The notes: generated by a model not told the origin, from the letters alone. A stretch of DNA of 64,000 nucleotides from CAVQBP01 sp964448105 (GCA_964448105.1 CAYUVK010000001.1:1-64000); one strand, 5' to 3'. Counted from the stretch's first letter, positions 52,007 to 62,500 are shown. Numbers and translations: made by a program.

Positions 52007-54655
52007 ATGGAATTTAAATATTTACGGCAATTGAGGTTTCCAATCTTTCATTTAATTATTGTTTTTTCTTTAACATTAACTCATTTAATATATGCAGGAG
52101 TCACTGGTAAAATAGCGGGTAAAGTAACTGATGCTAATACTGGAGAACCCTTATTCGGTGCAAATATTGTTGTTGAAGGAACAACTATGGGGGCTGCAAC
52201 AGATGCTGAGGGCGATTACTTCATAATTAATTTGTCGCCTGGTACATATAATTTAAAAGCATCTATGATAGGTTACACAGCCCAATCAATGATTGATATT
52301 GTTGTTAATATTGATAGAACTACGATTGCAGACTTTAAATTGGAACAGGGGAGTATTTCAACAAGTGAAGTAGTTGTTATAGCACAAAAACCTGTAATTA
52401 GGAAAGATTTGACTTCCAGTATAGTTGAGATTAACGCAAAAGAAATTAATATAAGTCCCCAAAGAGACGTTCAAAGTATGTTGAAACAACAACGTGGTAT
52501 TCTTTTAGGGTATAATAAGCTTGGGAAAGAAGGTCTGAACGATACCAATACTCCATCGGATGAACTTCACATTCGAGGTGGGAGAGAAGGAGAAACAGCT
52601 TTTACTCTTAACGGTATAGTTGTTACCGATCCTGTATGGGGTGGCGCCCAATTTATTCAAAATTCATCGGGAAATTATATCGATGAATTTAACACTCTGG
52701 CCGGAACTTTTAATGCAGAATACGGCAATGCAATGTCCGGGGTGATAAATGTCGTAGCAAAGAAGGGTAGTCAAAATAAATATAACGCTGATCTTTCATT
52801 ATATACAGACAAGTTTGGAATAGATAAATATAATCAGAATACAGTGCAGGGTTCTATAGGTACAGGTGGACCAGTTCCATTAACAAATGGAAACCTAACG
52901 TTTTATTTTAGTGGGGAAAGGAAAGTAAGTGATGGGTACCTTTACGGTTATAAATATCCGAACTGGGTTGACTCAGAAGGAAAAGATGTTGACCCGGTAA
53001 CAAAGCTGCCTGCTGGAAACGGCGAGAAACAGTCCATGGATAGATTTGATTTCTGGAATAGTACATTATTATTGAAGTGGTCGGTAACACCAAATCTGAT
53101 GGTAACTGGTTTTGGTATGTACGGTAATTTAAGAAACGATTCTTATTCAAATACATTTAAATATAATCGAGATGGCGATCCTTACAGCAAATCTGATGAA
53201 AAATTCTTCAATTTAAACATTACTCATGCTTTGTCGAAGGACAGTTATTATGAAATTGGTTTGGCAAGACAGATACACACCAGGTTTCTTGGCGTTTATG
53301 ATAGTTGGGCAAAATATACGCAAACCTTAGAAACATTTGATCCCTCGGGAAATTTCTCCGTAGTTGGTGAAGATTGGATCTGGGAAAATGAAAATTGGTC
53401 AGTTAACACTATGAGAGCTTCTTTTGCCAGCCAAGTGAATAAAACAAACTTTATTAAAATTGGTGGAAATTTAAGGCTTCTCGATATCCATTATGAAGCT
53501 AAAAACCCGGCTGAAACAGGGAGCTATTGGGTTAATTACTCCCATAAACCCAAAGAAATGAATGCTTTTTTACAGGATAAAATGGAGTTCTCTGAAATTG
53601 GATTAATAATCAACATAGGTGCCAGGGTAGATTTATGGAATCCCGATTCTCCCTACTCGACAGATATTGTTAATACTCTTGATATGAAAACAAAACAAGC
53701 AACTATTAAAACAAAATTTTCACCACGTTTTGGCGTTTCATATCCCGTTTCTGATAAAGCTGCATTTCACTTTGCTTATGGTCATTTCTATCAAATGCCA
53801 TCATATTTTAATTTATACGGGAGCCAACGATATTTAACACATCCTGAGGATAAAGATTGGGATAAATATCCGCAATTCAGGGGGATGAATTTCCCGTACA
53901 CTTCTGAAAGCTCTGGTAATACCAGATTAGCTAATACTAATATGGAACCTGAAAAAACCGTGGCTTATGAAGCCGGCGTGCAGATTAAAGTTTCCGAAGA
54001 TATTTCCTTAGATGTAACAGCTTTCTACAAAGAAATGACAAATCTTGTGGGAGTTCGTTACATACAAGCTGCAAATTACGGAACGGGTGCTGCTGTTTCC
54101 GATAATTTTGATTATGCTAATGCTAAAGGAGTGGAACTTGTATTAAATAAGAGATTCAGCAATTATTTTTCTTTAAGAGCAAACTACACTTTCTCAGATG
54201 CTTTAGTAACAAGTTCAAGCCCTTGGGCACAATTACAAATTCAAAATCCAACATTTAGAACATTTACTTCCGATTGGGATAGGCCACATACTTTTAACCT
54301 CGATCTGTATGTTGAATTGCCCAATATATGTGATGTAAGTTTATCGGGTAACTTTCAATCAGGTCTTCCTTACACTATAAAAACAGAACCAAATACAGAA
54401 AGAATGCCTTATATAGCAACTATTGATTTGAAATTCAGCAGGAAGTTTAAAATATATAATATGACTCCCGAAATATACTTAAAAATTATTAATCTAGCCG
54501 ATAGGAAAAATATTTATGCGGTTTATGCAAATAGTGGTAAACCCGATCTACCTTTAGGAATTCCAAGGACCCCCAGTAACCTTAACATATATGATGTCCC
54601 GAATAATTATGGTCCCGGAAGACAAATATATATAGGTCTTTCTTTGGGGATATAA
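52007..54655 (+). CDS. TonB-dependent receptor 2
   Basis: 882 aa with GGAGG before the ATG and a signal peptide to about residue 31. A carboxypeptidase-regulatory domain (GKIAGKVTDANTGEPLFGANIVVEGTTMG) leads into a plug (VQSMLKQQRGILLG, LHIRGGREGETAFTLNGIVV) and barrel. It belongs to the receptor type that ends in a short YIGLSLGI strand. No SusD partner; instead it is followed by a large T9SS protein, a PorV-like protein and a lipoprotein. Confidence 0.87.
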   Translation: MEFKYLRQLRFPIFHLIIVFSLTLTHLIYAGVTGKIAGKVTDANTGEPLFGANIVVEGTTMGAATDAEGDYFIINLSPGTYNLKASMIGYTAQSMIDIVVNIDRTTIADFKLEQGSISTSEVVVIAQKPVIRKDLTSSIVEINAKEINISPQRDVQSMLKQQRGILLGYNKLGKEGLNDTNTPSDELHIRGGREGETAFTLNGIVVTDPVWGGAQFIQNSSGNYIDEFNTLAGTFNAEYGNAMSGVINVVAKKGSQNKYNADLSLYTDKFGIDKYNQNTVQGSIGTGGPVPLTNGNLTFYFSGERKVSDGYLYGYKYPNWVDSEGKDVDPVTKLPAGNGEKQSMDRFDFWNSTLLLKWSVTPNLMVTGFGMYGNLRNDSYSNTFKYNRDGDPYSKSDEKFFNLNITHALSKDSYYEIGLARQIHTRFLGVYDSWAKYTQTLETFDPSGNFSVVGEDWIWENENWSVNTMRASFASQVNKTNFIKIGGNLRLLDIHYEAKNPAETGSYWVNYSHKPKEMNAFLQDKMEFSEIGLIINIGARVDLWNPDSPYSTDIVNTLDMKTKQATIKTKFSPRFGVSYPVSDKAAFHFAYGHFYQMPSYFNLYGSQRYLTHPEDKDWDKYPQFRGMNFPYTSESSGNTRLANTNMEPEKTVAYEAGVQIKVSEDISLDVTAFYKEMTNLVGVRYIQAANYGTGAAVSDNFDYANAKGVELVLNKRFSNYFSLRANYTFSDALVTSSSPWAQLQIQNPTFRTFTSDWDRPHTFNLDLYVELPNICDVSLSGNFQSGLPYTIKTEPNTERMPYIATIDLKFSRKFKIYNMTPEIYLKIINLADRKNIYAVYANSGKPDLPLGIPRTPSNLNIYDVPNNYGPGRQIYIGLSLGI

Positions 54656-54735
54656 ATAAGAAATGTTGATGATGTAATTCATTTATAGATATGGTTAATT
54701 ACTACTATCATAATTTTGAAAAAGGAGGTCGAATA

Positions 54736-56838
54736 ATGAAAATTAAAGATTACTATTTGATAAATATTATACTTCTATTATTGGGGATAATGTTTTTATT
54801 TAACCCGGAAGAATTATATGCACAAGTGATATACAAAAGATGGAACACTTTTGATATAAACAAAATAGGCACTGTGTTTAGTAATTACGGTTCGGAGACT
54901 GAGGGACAATACTGGTACGGATATGGACATCACCCCTCAATGGAATATCCAATAGGAAGTGGCAATCAATATGGAATGGCAATAGGTTTTTATATAGGGG
55001 GAACTAGTGCAGATGGTGGCGGGCAAAATCCTGAAGGCAAATGGTATATGGATATGACTCTTGATGAATATAAAGATAACTGGGATGATTCTCATTGGGA
55101 CCCATATGGTCCTGGTCCATACGAAAATGATGTTCTACTGAGCGGTGTATATGATTTTGTTGGAAACTCGATTCGTGCCCCGATGAGTGATGACGTTGGA
55201 AGCTGGCCCGATTCTACTAATGCCGATGGTAGGTATGGGTGGCCGGAATATTACCCTAACACTAATGCCCCAGTTTTACTAAATGCAAATGGGTGGCCTG
55301 GCTGGGGACCTAACGGTGAACAAATTGGGCATCAAGAAAGTTTTGGTGTAGCTTTTGACGTCAACCATGTTGCAGAAGTTCCACCGGAAAGATGGCTAAA
55401 AGCACAGATGGTTTTTCGGGGAATGGCATTTAAAGGCAAAATTTATGAAAACTACATTTTTTGGTCTTACGAAATTACAAATATAGGACAACAGCCAATT
55501 ACGGATTGCTACTTCGGTATGATAATGGATTATGCCTTTCCCTGGAATAGGCTGGATAACACTGAAGAAATTCAAGCTTATGATAAAGATAGAAGTATGG
55601 CTTATGCTTACAACCCTTCAGGAACGGGGACTACTGAGGAGGGTAGAATTGTTTCACCAACAGCATATGGAGGATTAATTTTCTTAAAAACTCCTAAGAA
55701 AGATGACGGGCAGGAAGCCGGTATTGCAACACTTAGCTGGTCGCTTGACCCTGGTTCTGCAGATGACGGTAAAATATCAGATAATTATTATACAAGGAAT
55801 ATATTGAACGAAGGAAGTCCTTATGATACAGATGGAGATGGAATTGATGATACAAGCATTAGAGATGATGTGGAGGTTCCTTATGGATACAGTGTAGCCG
55901 GCAGCAATGGGAATGAAACTTATATAAATTCAGGTCCTATTACTTTACAACCTGGGGGAAAGGATACATTAATTGTTTGTACCGTAGTGGGTTCAAATCT
56001 GCTCGATCTTAGAAAAAATGCAGACAGAGCTATAAACCTATATAAATCAGGTTTTAAAATTGCAGAACCGCCTGTTGAGCCAAATGTAACAGCAATTGCG
56101 GGAGATAGAAAAGTAACCTTATTATGGGGAAACGATAGCGAGAGTTCACCTGGATTTGAAGGATATAGAATTTATAGGAGTAAAGATAATGGGGCAACTT
56201 GGGGCGATAGAGTAATAACCGATGCTAACGGTACACAAATAGGTTATGTTCCTGTAGCTCAATTTGATTTAAAAGATGGAATAGTGGGAACTTCTACTAA
56301 TCCCGAAGCAACATGGCTGGACTTTGGAAGCGATACCGGTTTACCTGAAACAAATGAAAACGGTGAATATGTTTTTGTAGATGAAAACCTTATCAATGGA
56401 TTAAATTATAGATACTACATCGCAGCATATAATATTGGAACTGATGTAATTCCTCCTGTTGAAAACTCTCCTGCTACAGATCCAAATATTAGCGGTGATA
56501 ATACGGTAGTAGCTACTCCAAGATCGTCAGTTGCAACACAGACGCTAAATGATATTAAAGTAGTTCCGAATCCATATTTATCAACAAACGAATTTGAAAC
56601 TGTTCCAAACGTGAGGGAATTGCATTTTACCCACTTACCTGGGAACTGTGAAATAAGAATTTACAACATTGCTATGGAACAAATTGCTGTTCTTAACCAT
56701 ACCAATAATACAAGCGAGGAAGTATGGAATTTAAGAACAACAGGGAATCAGGAAGTAGCACCAGGTTTATATGTCTATTATGTCTCATCGCAGCTTATTT
56801 CTGGTGAAAAAATTGGAAAATTCGTAATTATTAAATGA
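54736..56838 (+). CDS. Large T9SS-exported protein of the receptor cassette
   Basis: 700 aa from the ATG at 54736, preceded by AAGGAGG (the frame is open from 54691). The signal peptide ends near LYAQ. Residues about 25-440 are beta-rich with many Trp, Tyr and Gly (SETEGQYWYGYGHHPSMEYPIGSGNQYGM, GGTSADGGGQNPEGKWYMD), a pattern common in proteins encoded just after such receptors. A fibronectin-like region (NVTAIAGDRKVTLLWGNDSESSPGFEGYRIYRS, about 460-600) and a C-terminal T9SS-type domain (VVPNPYLSTNEF...GEKIGKFVIIK) follow. Possible surface glycan-binding partner replacing SusD; not proven. Confidence 0.7.
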   Translation: MKIKDYYLINIILLLLGIMFLFNPEELYAQVIYKRWNTFDINKIGTVFSNYGSETEGQYWYGYGHHPSMEYPIGSGNQYGMAIGFYIGGTSADGGGQNPEGKWYMDMTLDEYKDNWDDSHWDPYGPGPYENDVLLSGVYDFVGNSIRAPMSDDVGSWPDSTNADGRYGWPEYYPNTNAPVLLNANGWPGWGPNGEQIGHQESFGVAFDVNHVAEVPPERWLKAQMVFRGMAFKGKIYENYIFWSYEITNIGQQPITDCYFGMIMDYAFPWNRLDNTEEIQAYDKDRSMAYAYNPSGTGTTEEGRIVSPTAYGGLIFLKTPKKDDGQEAGIATLSWSLDPGSADDGKISDNYYTRNILNEGSPYDTDGDGIDDTSIRDDVEVPYGYSVAGSNGNETYINSGPITLQPGGKDTLIVCTVVGSNLLDLRKNADRAINLYKSGFKIAEPPVEPNVTAIAGDRKVTLLWGNDSESSPGFEGYRIYRSKDNGATWGDRVITDANGTQIGYVPVAQFDLKDGIVGTSTNPEATWLDFGSDTGLPETNENGEYVFVDENLINGLNYRYYIAAYNIGTDVIPPVENSPATDPNISGDNTVVATPRSSVATQTLNDIKVVPNPYLSTNEFETVPNVRELHFTHLPGNCEIRIYNIAMEQIAVLNHTNNTSEEVWNLRTTGNQEVAPGLYVYYVSSQLISGEKIGKFVIIK

Positions 56839-56886
56839 GTTGTTAAATAAAAACACTAAAGTAAAATTTTTTTGGGAGAAAAAACG

Positions 56887-57912
56887 ATGAGAAAATTATT
56901 AACTAATGGAACATTTTTAATCTTATGGCTTTCAGTAACTATATGTATGTATGCTCAACAAACTGATCAGGTTGGTACTTCGATGGCTAACTTCTTAAAA
57001 ATTGGAGTAGGACCAAGAGCAATTGCTATGGGAGATGCTTTTGTTGCACTTTCGGATGATGCAAGCTCTCTCTATTGGAACCCTGCGGGCATAGCGCGTA
57101 TTAACAAGAATGAAGTTCTGTTTCAAACAACACAATGGGTTGCTGAAACTAACTTGTATTATTTGGGGCTGGCACTACCAATGGGAGACTTGGGCACCTT
57201 TGGAGCAAGCTTTTATAATTTTTCATCTGGAGACATGGAAGAAACAACAACCGCGCAACCCGATGGAACAGGTAGAACTTTTAGCACCAGTAATTTAGCT
57301 ATAGGTCTTACATATTCAAAATTAATTACTGATCGCTTTTCTGTAGGCTTTTCTATAAAATATATTACTGAAACACTATCGAGAGAAAATGCAAGTGCCT
57401 ATGCTTTTGATATTGGGAGCATTTTTACTAGCAACTTTTTGAATGAAATGAAATTAGGTATTGTATTATCTAACCTTGGTACTTCTATGGAACTAGATGG
57501 GCCGGATTTGATTGTTAACTATGATGTAGCTCCAGATGTGCCAACAAATAAAACTGTTGATGCACGCTTGGGAACCCAGTCCTGGGATCTTCCCTTAACT
57601 TTTAGAATAGGTATGGGGACTTATATACTTAATAACGATAATAATTCATTATCTGTGGAAGTAGACCTAAATGATACCCGCGACTACCAACCAAGATATA
57701 ATGTAGGGAGTGAGTATACAGTGAAGCTGGTTGGAGAACAAAAAGTAAGTGTAAGAGCTGGCTACAAAGGTAATTATGATGAAGAAGGGTTAACTTTTGG
57801 TGGAGGTCTGTTTTTGAACCTGGCAAATTTTGGTTTCAAATTAGATTATGCATTTGCCGCCGTAAATAGACTGGGAAATGTTCATAGATATTCAATCAGT
57901 ATTCTTTTTTGA
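56887..57912 (+). CDS. PorV/PorQ-family outer-membrane protein
   Basis: 341 aa from the ATG at 56887 (GGGAGA upstream; a TTG at 56872 is open). After the signal peptide comes the hallmark TSMANFLKIGVGPRAIAMGDAFVALSDDASSLYWNPAGIARI of PorV/UPF0164 proteins, then a FadL-like beta barrel ending RLGNVHRYSISILF. PorV is the shuttle that brings T9SS cargo to the attachment complex. A copy inside a carbohydrate locus, just after a T9SS cargo gene, may be dedicated to these enzymes. Confidence 0.82.
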   Translation: MRKLLTNGTFLILWLSVTICMYAQQTDQVGTSMANFLKIGVGPRAIAMGDAFVALSDDASSLYWNPAGIARINKNEVLFQTTQWVAETNLYYLGLALPMGDLGTFGASFYNFSSGDMEETTTAQPDGTGRTFSTSNLAIGLTYSKLITDRFSVGFSIKYITETLSRENASAYAFDIGSIFTSNFLNEMKLGIVLSNLGTSMELDGPDLIVNYDVAPDVPTNKTVDARLGTQSWDLPLTFRIGMGTYILNNDNNSLSVEVDLNDTRDYQPRYNVGSEYTVKLVGEQKVSVRAGYKGNYDEEGLTFGGGLFLNLANFGFKLDYAFAAVNRLGNVHRYSISILF

Positions 57913-57938
57913 GTAAGATATTATTAAGGAGAGGCATA

Positions 57939-59357
57939 ATGAATAAAAATTTTATTAATCTTTGTTTTTCAATAATTATTTTATCTTTTATTATAGAATT
58001 TGTGGGCTGTAAAAAGTTAGAGTGGCCTACAGATCCACCGGTTGAAACAAGACCTGAAGTTGCAGCCATTACGCCTGAAGCAGAAAGTATTATGGTTCCG
58101 GCTGATGGAAATATTAAATTGGAATTCAATGTCAACATGGATATTGCAAGCCTTAATGAGAATGCTAAAGTTTATAAAGATAATGATACCAATGCATTAG
58201 CTGGTCAATGGGACGGTGATAATGGAATTTATACGTTCACTCCTGCAAACCCGTTCGAAGAGCTTTCGAAGTATACATTAAAACTTAAAGGTGCTTTTAA
58301 TGAGGGGGATCAGTGGGAAGGTCCGGGATTAAGAGCTGCTGATGGTATGTCAATGAAATATGAAAATACTTTTTTCTTTTCTACAGAGGGAAATTATGGA
58401 GCTTCTCCTCTTTATCTAGGGTCAGGAAATCCTGGAAATGTTGCTGAAGGCAAAACGGGCATCGGTATAGTGAAAAATTTTGAAACTACCGAGGTTGGAA
58501 GTTTTAGCCCCGATGGGTCGCTTAGTATTGAAATGAATCCTGCCGGCACTGAATTATATATTGCTAGTTTAGCAGATAACGCTGTAGGAATTTTGGAAAC
58601 ATCTAGTGGAAGTATCGTTTCTACTGTTCCGATGCCCGATGGAGTAGAAGAGCCCTGGTTCATCAGTTTTACTCCTGATGGATCTGAAGCATGGATCCTT
58701 TGTAGGGGAACAAATGATATTGTTGTAATCAATACTGCTTCCAGATCTGTAACTGCAACAATCCCTTTAGCTGATTATTGTCATGAAGGAGCTTTCCTGT
58801 ATAAGATGGCAATAGATCATGCCGGTAAGAAAGGTTATATAAGCACTAGAACTGGTCAGTCGGTTATTGTAGTTGATATAGTAAACAAATCGGCAATAAC
58901 AAGTATTGAAAATGTAGTTGAAGAAGAAGCTACCGGTGAAATTGTAATTTTACCAGACGACTCCAAAGTTCTAGTATGTAATAACTGGGCTTCACCATCA
59001 TTTAGGATTATTGATCCGGCAACAAATACGGTTGAAGGTGAATTAGAATTAGGCGAAGGTGGAGATTATTATTTTACTGAAGTTGTTGATAACTACTTAT
59101 ATATGGCTGGAAGATGGGGCGCCTTAATCTACAAAATTGATTTGACCGATTTTTCTATTGCTGCTGAAATAAATATAGCTGACGAAGGGATAATTGACGA
59201 AATGCAGGGTATTACTGTCGATCCTGAAAAACAAGTTGTTTATGTAGTTGCAAATACTTATGAAGACGGTGCTGTATTGATTTTCAGAACTTCTGATCTT
59301 TCCTTTTTAGGCGCTATTAAGACAGGGCCTTGGAGAGATATAGTAGTTAAGAAATGA
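57939..59357 (+). CDS. Beta-propeller lipoprotein with Ig-like domain
   Basis: 472 aa; AAGGAG before the ATG at 57939 (the frame is open from 57909). The lipobox FVGC predicts a lipidated Cys at about residue 24. A Big-5-type Ig-like domain (AITPEAESIMVPADGNIKLEFNVNM, about 35-140) precedes a YVTN-type propeller (GTELYIASLADNAVGILETSSGSIVSTV; SEAWILCRGTNDIVVINTASRSVTATI). Such lipoproteins next to TonB receptors often bind ligand; the role here is unknown. The next ATG overlaps its stop (ATGA), so expression is coupled. Confidence 0.7.
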   Translation: MNKNFINLCFSIIILSFIIEFVGCKKLEWPTDPPVETRPEVAAITPEAESIMVPADGNIKLEFNVNMDIASLNENAKVYKDNDTNALAGQWDGDNGIYTFTPANPFEELSKYTLKLKGAFNEGDQWEGPGLRAADGMSMKYENTFFFSTEGNYGASPLYLGSGNPGNVAEGKTGIGIVKNFETTEVGSFSPDGSLSIEMNPAGTELYIASLADNAVGILETSSGSIVSTVPMPDGVEEPWFISFTPDGSEAWILCRGTNDIVVINTASRSVTATIPLADYCHEGAFLYKMAIDHAGKKGYISTRTGQSVIVVDIVNKSAITSIENVVEEEATGEIVILPDDSKVLVCNNWASPSFRIIDPATNTVEGELELGEGGDYYFTEVVDNYLYMAGRWGALIYKIDLTDFSIAAEINIADEGIIDEMQGITVDPEKQVVYVVANTYEDGAVLIFRTSDLSFLGAIKTGPWRDIVVKK

Positions 59358-60403
59358 ACGGCTGCATGATTATAAACTTATTTTTTAAATATACGAAGAC
59401 TGCGTGCTTCATTGTGCTTTTTGTATTTGCATGCGGCTTTTTAGTGGGACAAAATAAGGGGGGCAGGTGGCAGTTTGAAAATAACGGTAATGATTCTTGT
59501 AGCTGGAATTCAAATAACCATGTTGGTTTACTATCCGGCAGCGCTGTTTATTTAAATGTAGAACCGTTAGCGGAAGGTAATTATTATTTATCTTTGGAAA
59601 ACGAAAACAGCTATGGTGCTTTTCGTGCGAGTGATAATAATGATTTGGATTTCCAAAATGAAAGCCTTGCCATTTCTTTATGGGTATATCCTACTCAAGC
59701 AAATGGCAATCCGCAGTTTTTACTTATAAAAGGGGATAGAGCCGGAAACTCAAAAACAGATAATTATTCGCTTAGACTTAACACTACTGAAAATCAAAGT
59801 TACCTTGAATTTCTTACACACTTAGAATCCGGTACTTTAAGAAGTGTTACTTCTTCTTTTGTTGTTCCTAGAAATCAATGGTCGTTTGTTGCTGTATATT
59901 ATGATTACCAAAATTCCAAAGTATATTTGTGGAATGATGAAACAACGGCACCTGTTGATACGTTTAATTTTACCGCTGACTTATTTCCGAATGATGATAG
60001 TCTTTTTATCGGTACTTCAGGTAAAAACGGGTTTAAAAGATTTTGGGGAAGAATTGATGACTTAAGGATTGGTTCAGATATAAACCAGATTTTATATCAT
60101 GTTACTGGAGTCGAAGTTTTAAATCAAGTTGATTCTCCAGTTTCTTTCATATTGGAACAAAATTATCCTAATCCGTTCAATCCTGAAACTGCAATAAGAT
60201 TTTCACTCATGGAAAAGGGTTTTACCAATCTTGATGTTTATAATTTACTCGGGGAGCATATTGCCAATTTATTACATGGTGAAATGAATGCAGGGGAGCA
60301 TAAAATAAGTTTTAATGCAGGTATTCTTCCTTCAGGTATCTATTTTTATAAATTGCAGCAAGGGAGTCATTCCGATTTAAAGAAAATGATATTGATTAAA
60401 TAA
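59354..60403 (+). CDS. LamG/concanavalin-like T9SS-secreted protein
   Basis: 349 aa, overlapping the lipoprotein gene by 4 bases. After the signal segment (VFACGFLVGQ) residues about 35-245 form a LamG domain (LAISLWVYPTQANGNPQFLLIKGDRAG, WSFVAVYYDYQNSKVYLWNDE, RFWGRIDDLRIGSDI). The C-terminus is a canonical T9SS sorting domain (FILEQNYPNPFNPETAIRF...KKMILIK). No catalytic site is apparent; a surface glycan-binding protein is the simplest reading. Confidence 0.75.
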   Translation: MNGCMIINLFFKYTKTACFIVLFVFACGFLVGQNKGGRWQFENNGNDSCSWNSNNHVGLLSGSAVYLNVEPLAEGNYYLSLENENSYGAFRASDNNDLDFQNESLAISLWVYPTQANGNPQFLLIKGDRAGNSKTDNYSLRLNTTENQSYLEFLTHLESGTLRSVTSSFVVPRNQWSFVAVYYDYQNSKVYLWNDETTAPVDTFNFTADLFPNDDSLFIGTSGKNGFKRFWGRIDDLRIGSDINQILYHVTGVEVLNQVDSPVSFILEQNYPNPFNPETAIRFSLMEKGFTNLDVYNLLGEHIANLLHGEMNAGEHKISFNAGILPSGIYFYKLQQGSHSDLKKMILIK

Positions 60404-60436
60404 AAAACTTATAAATTAATCATTTAGAGAACGAAT

Positions 60437-62500
60437 ATGATTTCAAAATTTTTATCAGTCATTATTTTTTCACTTCTATTAATATTATTAAGCTTTTTTG
60501 GAGGTAATAATTCTTCTGTAAAAGTTGAAAATAAATATTTACAAATTGAATTTGATGATTCCCTTTATAGTAAAATTGTTTCAACAATTGGGAATCACAA
60601 GGTTGTGCTAAGTAATTATTCTGCTGCAGAGTATCTGATTGTTGACGGTGAAGAAATCAGTAAATTTTATTTTAAGGATTCTAAGTCCAGTCAAATAGAA
60701 AATGAATTAGGAAAAGGGGAGGAATTTGTAGTTATAGGGCTTTCAAAAAATAATATCCAAAAACAAGTTTCAGTTTCAATTTATGAAAATTTCCCAACTT
60801 CTGTATTCTACAAAGTTACTTATAAAAATATTGGATCTAATAAAGTAATAGTTAATAAATGGGTGAATAATGCATACTGTATAAAAACCGAAGAAAAACA
60901 AAAACCTTCTTTCTGGTCATATCAAGGAGCAACATATGAGGATAGAAGAGATTGGGTTCAGCCATTAAAGCAGGGATTTGAACAGGAAAATTACATGGGT
61001 ATGAATGCAAGCGATTATGGTGGCGGAACACCTATAATAGACATTTGGAGTAGAGATGTTGGTATAGCTATTGGACTTGTTGAAACTACACCAAAGCTTG
61101 TAAAGCTTCCGGTTAGAATGAAGAGTGAAGAAACAGGTGTAGATATTAGTGTTGAGTTTGAAAAAGAGACCGCGCTTGAACCAGGTCAATCATATGAAAC
61201 TTTTGAATCTTTTGTTAATGTTCATAAAGGTGACTACTATGCAACATTAAAGATTTTTCGGGGGGTAATGTCAAAAAAAGGTTTAGCGATGAAGAAATTC
61301 CCCAAAACTTCTTACGAGCCAATCTGGTGTGCCTGGGGTTATGAAAGGGAGTTTAAGCTAAATGATGTTTTGGGTACACTGCCTGAGGTAAAAAAATTAG
61401 GATTTAAATGGGCTGTACTTGATGATGGCTGGCAAACTGCTGAAGGGGATTGGTATTTAAATCCTGAAAAATTTCCTAATGGCGATAGCGACATGAAAGC
61501 ATTTGTTGACAAAATACATGCTGCCGGACTTAAAGCAAAATTATGGTGGACACCGTTAGCTGTTGATCCGGGAACAGATTTAATAAAAGAACATCCGGAT
61601 ATGCTACTGCTTAATAAAAATGGTTCAACACGGGATATTACCTGGTGGGATAGCTATTATTTATGTCCGGCTTATAATAAAACACTCACTTATACAAAAA
61701 ACTTGATTAATAAAATTATGAGCGTTTGGGGATTTGATGGACTAAAAATTGATGGGCAGCATCTCAATGGTGTACCGCCTTGTTATAACCCGAAACATAA
61801 TCATGCCTATCCGGAAGAATCGGTTGAAAAACTTCAAGAATTCTGGAAGATGGTTTATGAAACTGCTATTAGCATAAACAAAGATGCAGTAGTCGAAATT
61901 TGTCCTTGCGGTACCAACTATTCGTTTTACAATCTACCATACATGAACCAACCAGTCGCCTCTGACCCTCTTTCCTCTTGGCAAATTAGATTAAAGGGGA
62001 AAACACTTAAAGGACTAATGGGCGAAAGCTTGCCTTACTACGGCGATCATGTTGAATTAAGTGATAAAATGAGCGATTGGGCATCTACTGTAGGAATTGG
62101 TGGCGTGATTGGCACAAAATTCGTCTGGCCTGTCGGTGTGCATAAAAATAAAGAAACTGGTGAAATAAGCCTTACGAATGAAAAAGAAAAAGAATGGAAA
62201 AAATGGGTAATTATTTATAATGAAAATATGCTTCCGAAAGGTACATATCTTGGCGAACTATATGACATTGGTTTTGATAAACCCGAGACTCATGCCGTGA
62301 GCAAAGATGGAAAAATGTATTATGCTTTTTATGCCCCTGAATGGGACGGAAATGTTGAATTACGCGGTCTTGATAATAAAACTTATACAGTCACGGATTA
62401 TGTTAATAATAAAAAGCTAGGTGAAGTAACCGGACCAATATCATCATTGCCAGTAAAGTTTAGACAATCTTTGCTAATTGAATGTGAACCATTGAATTGA
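60437..62500 (+). CDS. GH36-type alpha-galactosidase / alpha-N-acetylgalactosaminidase, paralogue
   Basis: 687 aa, homologous over its whole length to the enzyme at 26100. Signal segment about 1-22. Key motifs: WAVLDDGWQTAEGDWYLNPEKFP, AKLWWTPLAVDPGTDL, FDGLKIDGQ (nucleophile D439), EICPCGTN, and SDPLSSWQIRLKG (acid/base D510). Compared with the 26100 enzyme it has DDGW instead of DMGW and KIDGQ for KIDGN, so specificity may differ. It is 33 bases after the LamG gene and probably part of the same operon. Repressor 2 and its promoter could control it. Confidence 0.82.
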   Translation: MISKFLSVIIFSLLLILLSFFGGNNSSVKVENKYLQIEFDDSLYSKIVSTIGNHKVVLSNYSAAEYLIVDGEEISKFYFKDSKSSQIENELGKGEEFVVIGLSKNNIQKQVSVSIYENFPTSVFYKVTYKNIGSNKVIVNKWVNNAYCIKTEEKQKPSFWSYQGATYEDRRDWVQPLKQGFEQENYMGMNASDYGGGTPIIDIWSRDVGIAIGLVETTPKLVKLPVRMKSEETGVDISVEFEKETALEPGQSYETFESFVNVHKGDYYATLKIFRGVMSKKGLAMKKFPKTSYEPIWCAWGYEREFKLNDVLGTLPEVKKLGFKWAVLDDGWQTAEGDWYLNPEKFPNGDSDMKAFVDKIHAAGLKAKLWWTPLAVDPGTDLIKEHPDMLLLNKNGSTRDITWWDSYYLCPAYNKTLTYTKNLINKIMSVWGFDGLKIDGQHLNGVPPCYNPKHNHAYPEESVEKLQEFWKMVYETAISINKDAVVEICPCGTNYSFYNLPYMNQPVASDPLSSWQIRLKGKTLKGLMGESLPYYGDHVELSDKMSDWASTVGIGGVIGTKFVWPVGVHKNKETGEISLTNEKEKEWKKWVIIYNENMLPKGTYLGELYDIGFDKPETHAVSKDGKMYYAFYAPEWDGNVELRGLDNKTYTVTDYVNNKKLGEVTGPISSLPVKFRQSLLIECEPLN

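Noticed and set aside
38313..60403. SusD homologue
   Set aside because: Neither receptor is followed by a lipoprotein with the SusD helical pattern; the one nearby lipoprotein is an Ig-like/propeller protein.
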